From Kordia algicida OT-1 (lineage in GTDB: Bacteria > Bacteroidota > Bacteroidia > Flavobacteriales > Flavobacteriaceae), in contig NZ_DS544873.1 in assembly GCF_000154725.1 (NCBI RefSeq), forward strand, positions 1,441,432-1,505,431: a DNA stretch of 64,000 nt, read 5' to 3'. Below are positions 45,205 to 52,941 of this stretch, piece after piece. The stretch's first letter is position 1; each line of letters starts with the position of its first letter. Under the pieces are notes generated by a model. The model saw nothing but the letters and a program-made list of their open reading frames with translations, had not been told where the DNA came from and ran no database searches. The position numbers were made by a program, and so were the translations under genes.

Positions 45205-47160
45205 TTATTCTATCACGATTTTTTTGGTAATTGTTTTTCCGTTGGAAGTAATTTTTGACAGATAGATTCCGCTTTGTAAGTTTAGTGGAATTTGTGCCGT
45301 TCCCGAGAATTGACTTGTGAGTAGCTTTCGTCCATCTAAGGAAATGATTTCAAAAGTAGCTTCATCCCGTATGCCAACAATGTTGATGTGTTTTTTTGCT
45401 GGATTTGGATATATTTTTATACTATCTGAAGTAAAATCTGCCGTAGATAAAGGTTGTGCCCAAGCAACTCCAGTTTGATTTCCCCAAATATGTTCTACCA
45501 ATTCTGGATGATCTATGAATGGATTTCTGTTGAACTGCCATGTGTATACTACATTATTGCGATTCATTTCAAAGTCATCTGGCGGATCGTTTCTGTGCCA
45601 ATCTAATAGAGTAGCCAAATCGCCTAATTGTCCTTGAACTGCAGGAAAACCGTTTTCTATAGACAATCCGTTGTAACGAATAGCCAAGAAAAATACGCTT
45701 CGTGCTACGTCTCCGCGAAAGCTTCCCGCTGTTCCTGCTGGTCCTGTGTATTGTCCGTAATGCTGATTTCCTCTTGAACTGTTTTCTGGTCCGTCACTAG
45801 CGCGTAACGCGTGTGCGTCTGAGTTTCCGTGGCGTAAAGAGTCTGCTCTTGTTATCCAAAATACATCTCTCCCATCGGCAATATCATCGCCTTCAATACT
45901 TCCATATCCAGCTAATGATCTTGGAAATGTATGTTCTCTGTTCCAAGTTCCTGTACTGTTAGAACCTGCTTGTTGATCTAGTTTTGCACGTCCTTGCTCA
46001 GTATATACCAACCAAACTTCATTGCTGTTTGCTGGATTTTGGTCTGCTTCTCTCAAAATGTCATATACATCTGCATAGGTTTGTGCGCGCACCGTGTTTA
46101 CATCTGCAATGATTGCTTGCATTGCATCACGCAACGCATTGTCTGCCAAACCATCCATGGTGTCATAGTAACCTGTTGGTGCAGTACTTGCTACTACGCC
46201 AAATGTAGGGTTTAAAGGAGTTCCAAATGGAGCTACCGTAAAGTCATTATCTACTGCACGAATGAGTACGTTGTTATTTAAAATAATATATTCATCCGAG
46301 AAATTATCTTGTAGATTGATAATGAGTTCTTCATCACCTTCATCCAACGTATCATCTACTAAAGAAATGGTAGTACTTACTGAAGTTTGTCCCATAGGAA
46401 TGGTTACCGTTGTGCTTCCTGTAAAATCGGCAGTATTAAAAGTTCCGTTATCGAGCGTAATGGTAAGGTCTAAATCTGAACTTACGGGAGATTCTGTCGT
46501 AAAATTAATTGTAAACATTTCGCCTTCGTTGTATTGGTCGTCTGCGACATCAATAGCTATTCCGTTGAGAACAATTCCACTTCCATCATTGAGTTGGCGT
46601 GGCGTTGGTGTTCCTGTAAAGTATGTTCCATCAGTTTCGTTACGTTGAATAGAGTTTGTATTGTTGTTTCCGCCTTCGCTGATTTGTTCTGTTAATCCTA
46701 GCAAGTTGAGTAATCCAACATCATCTGCTTCTCCAGTATCGTATACAATGGCATCTACTAAGTTTGTTGTGGTTGCTTGTGTTCCTTGCGGAAAATCGAA
46801 TCCGTTTGCTTGATAGATAGCGACTGCATCTGCCCCATTTTGTATGACATTTGCGCCGATGAGTAATTGCGGTACAGGTGAAACAGTGTTGCTTCCGATG
46901 AGTAATAAACCATTGACATCTGTGGTTTGTCCGTCTAAATCTAACGAGAAGTAACTACTATCATTTCCAGAGGTAGAACCATTGAATAGTACTAAAACGT
47001 AACCATCTAGAGGAAAATTTGGTGTTTCAGATTTTAATTCGATGAATTCGCCAGTGTCAGTTCCTGGCGTGTCACAATCAATTTCGTTTATTACTACAAC
47101 TTGACTCAGTGCTATTTGGCTTAAAAACAGCATTAATAGCGTGGGAAATACGTACTTCAT
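45205..47160 (-). CDS. Secreted endonuclease I family protein with T9SS tail
   Basis: This 651-aa protein has a signal peptide (1-19), a lamin-tail-type domain (about 20-190), a Calx-beta-like domain (about 205-305), an endonuclease I/NucM catalytic domain (about 330-560) with the WNREHTFPRS motif (406-415, H410) and NRNPFIDHPEL, and a type IX secretion sorting domain at the C-terminus (IYPNPAKKH, 583-651). It would be exported to the surface or medium and digest extracellular DNA, for example from phytoplankton or biofilm. It is downstream of the LacI gene on the same strand but lies 104 bases away. Confidence 0.9.
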   Translation of the reverse strand: MKYVFPTLLMLFLSQIALSQVVVINEIDCDTPGTDTGEFIELKSETPNFPLDGYVLVLFNGSTSGNDSSYFSLDLDGQTTDVNGLLLIGSNTVSPVPQLLIGANVIQNGADAVAIYQANGFDFPQGTQATTTNLVDAIVYDTGEADDVGLLNLLGLTEQISEGGNNNTNSIQRNETDGTYFTGTPTPRQLNDGSGIVLNGIAIDVADDQYNEGEMFTINFTTESPVSSDLDLTITLDNGTFNTADFTGSTTVTIPMGQTSVSTTISLVDDTLDEGDEELIINLQDNFSDEYIILNNNVLIRAVDNDFTVAPFGTPLNPTFGVVASTAPTGYYDTMDGLADNALRDAMQAIIADVNTVRAQTYADVYDILREADQNPANSNEVWLVYTEQGRAKLDQQAGSNSTGTWNREHTFPRSLAGYGSIEGDDIADGRDVFWITRADSLRHGNSDAHALRASDGPENSSRGNQHYGQYTGPAGTAGSFRGDVARSVFFLAIRYNGLSIENGFPAVQGQLGDLATLLDWHRNDPPDDFEMNRNNVVYTWQFNRNPFIDHPELVEHIWGNQTGVAWAQPLSTADFTSDSIKIYPNPAKKHINIVGIRDEATFEIISLDGRKLLTSQFSGTAQIPLNLQSGIYLSKITSNGKTITKKIVIE

Positions 47161-47264
47161 TATTCTACTTTTGTCAAAAGTACAATATTAACAGCTTCTA
47201 GCGTATTTTTTTGATAGAATTAACAGCAATGAGAAGTTATGATAACATTCTAGTCATACGAATA

Positions 47265-48263
47265 TTAGTTGCTAGTTTCTCCTATAGTGATGGTGGTATT
47301 GAGAATAATATCGCTTGCAGCAATATTTTCAAGTTTAGATTCTAAACGTAACAAAAGCATTTTTGCAGTTTGTTTGCCAATTTCTTTTGGATGTTGATCT
47401 ATGTAAGAGATTTTTGGATAGGATAAGTCATTTTGAGCGGCGTTCACATATCCGATTAATGATATTTGTTTGGCAAATGTTAAACCTCTTTTTTGAATAG
47501 CGCTACTACAAATGAGTGTTGCTTCAATGTCAGCAGCAATGAGTCCATCAATGTTGCCTTCTGCCAAAGCTTCTTGCACTTTTAGTTGTAATTCATTTAG
47601 TTTTTCAAAGGCAATTACCGTTGGTTTTGTAGTTTTTGACAGGTATCCATCTTCGCGCAAGCGTCCGACAATTAGTGTTGGAATGGAAGATACAAAAGCG
47701 ATGTTTTTACATTTTTTTTCTTCTAGATAGTCGTATGCACTGATGATACTATCGTAATCGTTTACATGAACTGTATCAAAACCTAATGGTTGCATTGGAA
47801 TGCGATCAAATAATACGAGCGGAATTCCTTTTTGCCTGATCTGTATGATGTGATCGAAGGTTTTCTTTTTATTGGTTTCTTCCGCGATACATATTAGGAT
47901 TCCATCTACATTTCCTTTCGAGAAATAATCTAAACATTCTTTTTCTCTTTCAAGACTTTCATTGCTAAAAAAGGTAATGATATTGTATTTTGAAGCACTT
48001 ATAAATTCATCAATTCCTTTTAAAACAGAAGCAAAAAATGGATTTTCAATATTTGGTAATACGACTCCTATTTGCATGGTTTCTTGCTTTTGCAAGCGAA
48101 CTGCGATAGGATTGGGAGAGTAACCTCGTAGTTTTGCCAAGTTTTTTACACGTTCTTTGGTTTGTTCGCTTATTTCTTCACTGTCGTTCAAAGATTTTGA
48201 TACGGTTGATACAGATATATTCAATTCTTTAGCAAGTGATTTTAAGGAAACTACGTTTTTCAT
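47265..48263 (-). CDS. LacI-family regulator at the end of the glucan locus
   Basis: This 332-aa repressor has an N-terminal helix-turn-helix with hinge helix (LKSLAKELNISVSTVSKSLN, about 6-25) and a periplasmic-binding-type effector domain (VGVVLPNIENPFFASVLKG, GLIAADIEATLICSSAIQ). Placed at the end of the beta-glucan locus it may sense a glucan breakdown product and control the locus; the direction of control is not readable from the sequence. Its start lies 106 bases beyond the stop of the next CBM gene, which ends at a terminator (48321-48354), so it may have its own promoter. Confidence 0.88.
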   Translation of the reverse strand: MKNVVSLKSLAKELNISVSTVSKSLNDSEEISEQTKERVKNLAKLRGYSPNPIAVRLQKQETMQIGVVLPNIENPFFASVLKGIDEFISASKYNIITFFSNESLEREKECLDYFSKGNVDGILICIAEETNKKKTFDHIIQIRQKGIPLVLFDRIPMQPLGFDTVHVNDYDSIISAYDYLEEKKCKNIAFVSSIPTLIVGRLREDGYLSKTTKPTVIAFEKLNELQLKVQEALAEGNIDGLIAADIEATLICSSAIQKRGLTFAKQISLIGYVNAAQNDLSYPKISYIDQHPKEIGKQTAKMLLLRLESKLENIAASDIILNTTITIGETSN

Positions 48264-48320
48264 GTATTGTTTTTTTATCTGAATAAGAGCTGATAATCGT
48301 TACGGAACGTGCTTGATGTA

Positions 48321-48354
48321 AAAAAGTGTGCTTATTTTCATAAACACACTTTTT
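48321..48354 (-). terminator. Terminator after the small CBM gene
   Basis: AAAAAGTGTG (48321-48330) pairs with CACACTTTTT (48345-48354) and is followed by T residues on the minus strand, 15 bases after the stop codon at 48370. Confidence 0.8.
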
Positions 48355-48369
48355 ATTAATTTAGTACTA

Positions 48370-49335
48370 TTAGTTTTTTACTAATTTGATACTACTTTGA
48401 CCTTTGTCTGTACTAATTTTAGCAAAGTAGATTCCTTTTTGTAAGGTTGAACCATTAATGGCATGTGCTACTGCATTTGGTGTTTCCGATAGTACTAACC
48501 TACCAGAGATGTCAAATACTTGCACCGCATTTATTGTTTGGTTGTTAGTAGCGATATTCCATGAATCACTTGTTGGATTTGGATATGCTTTGAATGTTAC
48601 TGCTTGTGAGAATTCTTCTGTACTTAATGTACTTCCTTCAGTTCCCCAAACATAGTCTCTCGATTGTGGCTCAGTAACATTGATGTATCTGTTGGTAAAA
48701 CCTCCATTGGTTACAGTTCCAGCGTCGTCTGGCATAAAGTTTTCTTGATCTGTCCAAGCATCAACTTGAAACTTAAATTCTGTGTACATTTCAGATAGCG
48801 GAAGTGTTACAGACCAGATTCCGCCACCCATATCTGTTAATGGGTTAGATGTTCCGTCCCAACCGTTGAATTGTCCACTGATGTAAACCGTAGTAAAACT
48901 ACCTCCGTATCCACTCATGTCAACATTGAATGTCGTATTGTGTGGTCCTGGATTTCCATCATCATAACATGCGCTAAATGGAGCTGTATCTAATACTTTA
49001 TCTGATCCCGCAACTTCTACTATTCTGTTTACGAATCCGCCGTCAGTTACGGTACAAGCATCACCAGCGTTCATGTTATCTTGTCCAGCCCAATCGTCAT
49101 GTGAAAACTTGTATTGGTATTCTCCATCAGCAAGACTCACAGTGGTTTGCCAAATTCCGCCACCCATGTCTGTCATTGGATTTGCAGTACCAGACCATCC
49201 ATTTAGTTCTCCACTAAGGTATACTGTAGTGAATGAACCTCCATATCCATTCATATCTACACTGAATGTAACATCATTTTGAGCAGTGCTAAAGAATCCT
49301 GTCAATAATGCAATAAAAAAGTAAATTTTCTTCAT
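48370..49335 (-). CDS. Secreted protein with two glycan-binding-like repeats and T9SS tail
   Basis: This 321-aa protein has a signal peptide (1-18), then two tandem copies of an 85-residue beta domain (about 20-110 and 130-230), each with VDM(N/S)GYGGSFTTVY, NGW, and GGGIW blocks. They resemble starch/glycogen-binding E-set or CBM20/48-type folds. A T9SS sorting domain follows (AYPNPTSDSW... to KLVKN). It would be a surface or secreted glucan-binding accessory. The last 60 bases of coding sequence are nearly identical to those of the 49450 gene, suggesting recent duplication or conversion. Confidence 0.8.
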   Translation of the reverse strand: MKKIYFFIALLTGFFSTAQNDVTFSVDMNGYGGSFTTVYLSGELNGWSGTANPMTDMGGGIWQTTVSLADGEYQYKFSHDDWAGQDNMNAGDACTVTDGGFVNRIVEVAGSDKVLDTAPFSACYDDGNPGPHNTTFNVDMSGYGGSFTTVYISGQFNGWDGTSNPLTDMGGGIWSVTLPLSEMYTEFKFQVDAWTDQENFMPDDAGTVTNGGFTNRYINVTEPQSRDYVWGTEGSTLSTEEFSQAVTFKAYPNPTSDSWNIATNNQTINAVQVFDISGRLVLSETPNAVAHAINGSTLQKGIYFAKISTDKGQSSIKLVKN

Positions 49336-49397
49336 ACTTTATAGGGTTTTAGTTAAAAAATTTAAAGTTATCAAATATATTAATTTATTTTCAGAAA

Positions 49398-49426
49398 AGG
49401 TGTGTTCATATTTCATAAACACACCT
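49398..49426 (-). terminator. Hairpin after the larger CBM gene
   Basis: AGGTGTGTT (49398-49406) pairs with AACACACCT (49418-49426). On the minus strand it is followed by TTTTCTG, a weak T run, so read-through into the next gene is possible. Confidence 0.55.
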
Positions 49427-49449
49427 GTAACTTTTTTAAAAATTATCTT

Positions 49450-51051
49450 TTAGTTTTTCACTAATTTGACACTACTTTGACCTTTGTCTGTACTAATTTT
49501 AGCAAAGTATACTCCGCTTTGTAGTGCTGTACCATCAATTGTTGCCTGAGTTGCTTTTGGCTCAATTGCCATTACTTGTCTTCCTGCAATATCAAATACT
49601 TGTATGATGTTGATTACAGTATCATCAGTTACAACATTCCAAGAATTGTTTGTTGGGTTTGGATATGCTCTGAAGGATGATGTATTAAATTCATCTACAC
49701 TTAATACCGTATTTTTGTGCAAGTAAATGTTATCGTACCATACATTTGTTAGGTTTGCTGTTGTAATTCCGATTTGAGCAACGTCTCCTCTTTCAAGGTT
49801 TCCTGCGACAACTCCACCTAATGAAGTGATATCAATATCAACTGAAACCCACGTTCCTGCTACGATAGCTGGCATTGTTCCTGTATTGATGTTTACTTCT
49901 AATGCTGAAGCTTCTCCGCCTCCACCAGCAAAGTCAACCAATTTTACATTGAATACATCTCCTGTTAAGTCGGTATCATCTGTGTAAAAGTCAAAGTGAA
50001 TGTGTGTAAAGTCTGTTAAGTTTTGTCTGTTAGTTACAAAATCAATTCCTTGACATGGAATTCCTGTATTCTTTTTAAATGTATTGTCTCCATCAATTTG
50101 CACTTCGGTTACAGCTGCTCCACACCAACCTGCATCATACGTACTTACTGCAATACTTGGATACCAATCGGTATAGATTCCTACTACATCTGCAGCTGGT
50201 CTGTTTGGAGCAGATGGTGCTGCTGTTGCTGGTCCGCTAATTACAAAAGATACTGTGTATGTTTCGGTTACGGTACCATTTTGAGAAGTTACTTCTACTG
50301 TTGCGTCTCCAGGAACTGCTGGTGCTTGTGTAATGGTTACCATTGCAGCTGGATCTGATGGGGTTGCTGTCGTAATTTGTGGAACCACTGTTGTTCCTGG
50401 AGCTAAACCTACGGTGTAGTTGAATACTCCAGAACCAAATCCGTCTAAAGGAGCTGAATCAATTTCTAAGGCAGTTAGGGTAGCATCTGAACCTGCTGCT
50501 GTTGGTGTTTTCCAAAAGTATACATTGTCTAGATAGATGTCTACTGGTACTGTACTTCCTGGTCCGTTTGCTGCAAATTTCATCTGAAATACACTATCCC
50601 AAGTCATTCCCGTAAAGGCAGATTTTGGAATATCGACACTTGTCCATGTTCCAGACGTGTATGCGATTGATACTAAGGTTTCTCCTGCGCCTGATCCGTT
50701 GTTAATTGGACTTACTTGAATGTCTGTTGCGCTTGGGTTTGCTGATGTCCAGATGTCAATGTGCAAAAATTCCATTTGAGAAGCGTCAGCTGTTGTAAGT
50801 GAAGTTCCTTGATAGTTAAAGTTTGGATATGCTAATATCAATTCGCCTGTTCCAGGATCAAAACTAGGATTTACCTGCATATGACCAGATTGTCCCCAAT
50901 TTGGATCATAATCCGTTGCGATATTTGTATAGGTATCACCATATACAGAAATTACATCTACGGCAGCATTTGTTGGAGCTGCTGGATTTGTAGTTGGTTG
51001 CGCATATGCAATGCATGCAAACAACAAAAATAAATACGTAATTTTTTTCAT
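49450..51051 (-). CDS. Secreted multi-domain glycan-binding protein with T9SS tail
   Basis: This 533-aa protein has a signal peptide (1-17), an N-terminal CBM-like domain (about 30-185, VISVYGDTYTNIATDY), a cadherin-like/Ig beta-sandwich (about 190-270, TALEIDSAPLDGFGSGVFNYTV), a second CBM-like domain (about 285-455, opening VVGIYTDWYPSIAVSTYD) and a T9SS sorting domain at the end. The paired CBM-like domains resemble the C-terminal domain of the 62497 lipoprotein of this locus (ISIFSDVFANVAVDNYNG). It would bind laminarin or a related glucan outside the cell. It starts 10 bases beyond the GH17 stop and is followed by the second CBM gene. Confidence 0.8.
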   Translation of the reverse strand: MKKITYLFLLFACIAYAQPTTNPAAPTNAAVDVISVYGDTYTNIATDYDPNWGQSGHMQVNPSFDPGTGELILAYPNFNYQGTSLTTADASQMEFLHIDIWTSANPSATDIQVSPINNGSGAGETLVSIAYTSGTWTSVDIPKSAFTGMTWDSVFQMKFAANGPGSTVPVDIYLDNVYFWKTPTAAGSDATLTALEIDSAPLDGFGSGVFNYTVGLAPGTTVVPQITTATPSDPAAMVTITQAPAVPGDATVEVTSQNGTVTETYTVSFVISGPATAAPSAPNRPAADVVGIYTDWYPSIAVSTYDAGWCGAAVTEVQIDGDNTFKKNTGIPCQGIDFVTNRQNLTDFTHIHFDFYTDDTDLTGDVFNVKLVDFAGGGGEASALEVNINTGTMPAIVAGTWVSVDIDITSLGGVVAGNLERGDVAQIGITTANLTNVWYDNIYLHKNTVLSVDEFNTSSFRAYPNPTNNSWNVVTDDTVINIIQVFDIAGRQVMAIEPKATQATIDGTALQSGVYFAKISTDKGQSSVKLVKN

Positions 51052-51061
51052 AATAATTTAT

Positions 51062-51946
51062 TTAAAATTTGAATTGTTCATACTTGTCCCAAAGTCCCCA
51101 ATACGCACCAACATCGCCTTCGCTTCCTACTTTCCATGATTCATCAAAGGATGAGAAGTAAAAGATTTCAATGTCTTCTTCTTTGGACCACTTTTGAGTG
51201 TTTATAAAATACTTAATTGCGTTTTTGTCTGATGGATAAGCTCCTTCTAAGCTTGTTCCTTTGTTGGGCCATCCTGTCTCTGTGATGATGACTTTTTTTC
51301 CGTTTCCAGCTCTCAGTGCTCTGTTATGCATGTCTTTCATGTATAATAGTGAGTAATCTTGATCGCAGCCTTCCCAAAAAGGATAACAGTTTGCTAAGAT
51401 GACATCACATGCTTCTGTAATTGCTGGACGTTCTGTGAATTCGTAGTAAGCGTCTACATATCCTACCGGAATTCCATCTAATCGTTTTTTGGTATCGTAA
51501 ATAAATTTTAGCAGTTCTTCTTCTGTTAAGTCTCCACGATACATCACTTCGTTTCCCACTGCAGCGATATCTACATAACCACTGTTTGCGAGATTGACCA
51601 AATTTTCAATTTCGGCTTCATTTGTTTCTGGATTGCTTCCCAACCATGCTCCAACTAAAGTTTTTAAGCCTAGTTCTTTTGCTATGATTGGTATTAATTC
51701 GTTACCTTCTGTACATGAAAATGATCGAACCCAATTGGTATAAGGTTTGATGATTTCTAGTCGGCGTCTTATTTGTGCTTCTGACAGCATGTCGCCTGGT
51801 TCTTGTCCTTCTTCGTAGGGACTAAAGCATAGTCCATGCATTCCAGCATCAAGTGTTTTCCACCATTGCGCTTTTAAATCATCTAAAGATTGTCCTTCAA
51901 AATCTAAGGCAGCAAGCGCAAAAAATTTTTCTTTACGTAAAGACAT
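51062..51946 (-). CDS. Cytoplasmic GH17 glucanase (A)
   Basis: This 294-aa protein has no signal peptide and matches GH17 by its (beta/alpha)8 layout with the acid/base E133 (GNEVMYRG) and nucleophile E224 (TETGWPNKG). It would cleave beta-1,3-glucan oligosaccharides in the cytosol. It is very similar to the next gene (51960) and to the GH17 domain of the fused transporter (EGDVGAYWGLWDK block), indicating tandem duplication. It ends 10 bases before the CBM gene and starts 13 bases beyond the GH17-B stop. Confidence 0.9.
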   Translation of the reverse strand: MSLRKEKFFALAALDFEGQSLDDLKAQWWKTLDAGMHGLCFSPYEEGQEPGDMLSEAQIRRRLEIIKPYTNWVRSFSCTEGNELIPIIAKELGLKTLVGAWLGSNPETNEAEIENLVNLANSGYVDIAAVGNEVMYRGDLTEEELLKFIYDTKKRLDGIPVGYVDAYYEFTERPAITEACDVILANCYPFWEGCDQDYSLLYMKDMHNRALRAGNGKKVIITETGWPNKGTSLEGAYPSDKNAIKYFINTQKWSKEEDIEIFYFSSFDESWKVGSEGDVGAYWGLWDKYEQFKF

Positions 51947-51959
51947 TTTTCTTTGTGGT

Positions 51960-52868
51960 TTAAAATTTTAATTGTTCGTGTTTATCCCATAATCCCCAAT
52001 AGGCGCCAACATCTCCTTCGTCACCAGTTTTCCACGATTCGTCAAATGATGAAAAGTAAAACACTTCAACGTTGTCTTTTTCTGCCCAAACTTGCGTATT
52101 GATGAAATATTTCATAGCGTTTATCTCGTTAGATTCCGCACCTCTCAGACTGCTTCCTTCGCTCGGCCAACCAGTTTCTGTGATGATTACTTTTTTTCCA
52201 TGTGCTGCATGCGATGCTTGTCCGAACATTTGTTGCATGTGTGCTAAAGAACCATCAATATGGCAACCTTCCCAATAAGGATAACAGTTACTTAGAATGA
52301 CATCGCTGATTTCAACGAGTTGCGGATGCACCGAAAATTCATAGTATGCATCTACATAACCTACTTGAACGTCTGGCAATGCTTCTTTTACTCTTTTTAT
52401 GTATGCTAGCAATTCTTCTAGCGTTAGGTCGTTTCTGTACAGCACTTCGTTTCCTACGGCTGCAATGTCTACGACTCCTTCTTTTCCTAATTCAATTAGC
52501 GCTTCAATTTCTTTTTCGTTGTCTTCTTTGTCATCACCCAACCAAGCACCGACCATCGTTTTCATACCGTGTTTTTTAGCAATACGTGGAATGTGTTCGT
52601 TTCCTTCAATGCATGAGAAAGAACGCACCCATTTTGAGTACGATTTTAGAATTTTTATCCTTCTTTCTACTTGTGCAATACTTATTACATCACCTGGTTC
52701 TTGTCCATCTTCATACATGCTAAAACAGATTCCGTGCATTCCTTTTTTGAGTGTTGCACGCCAAAGTTTTTTTAAGTCTTCTTCAGCATATTTTCCAAAA
52801 TCTATTCCTGAGTGTTCGGTGAAATTGATTCCGCCATATATGTGATATTCTTCGTCTCTGTATGACAT
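51960..52868 (-). CDS. Cytoplasmic GH17 glucanase (B)
   Basis: This 302-aa GH17 protein also lacks a signal peptide, with acid/base E141 (GNEVLYRN) and nucleophile E231 (TETGWPSEG). Its N-terminus (MSYRDEEYHIYGGINFTEHS) is longer than that of GH17-A. It acts with GH17-A and the fused GH17 on imported laminari-oligosaccharides. It follows the MFS-GH17 fusion gene by 73 bases, a gap containing an imperfect palindrome (TGTATA...TATACA, 52912-52930). Confidence 0.9.
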   Translation of the reverse strand: MSYRDEEYHIYGGINFTEHSGIDFGKYAEEDLKKLWRATLKKGMHGICFSMYEDGQEPGDVISIAQVERRIKILKSYSKWVRSFSCIEGNEHIPRIAKKHGMKTMVGAWLGDDKEDNEKEIEALIELGKEGVVDIAAVGNEVLYRNDLTLEELLAYIKRVKEALPDVQVGYVDAYYEFSVHPQLVEISDVILSNCYPYWEGCHIDGSLAHMQQMFGQASHAAHGKKVIITETGWPSEGSSLRGAESNEINAMKYFINTQVWAEKDNVEVFYFSSFDESWKTGDEGDVGAYWGLWDKHEQLKF

Positions 52869-52941
52869 TTGTTTGTTTTACTAGTTATTAATTTCCCTTT
52901 GTTAATTTGTTTGTATACTGTTATTATACAGATTGCCAATG

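Noticed and set aside
52912-52930. TGTATA...TATACA palindrome as a LacI operator
   Set aside because: It occurs once, lies between two genes inside the operon, and lacks the CG-centred symmetry usual for LacI-family sites.
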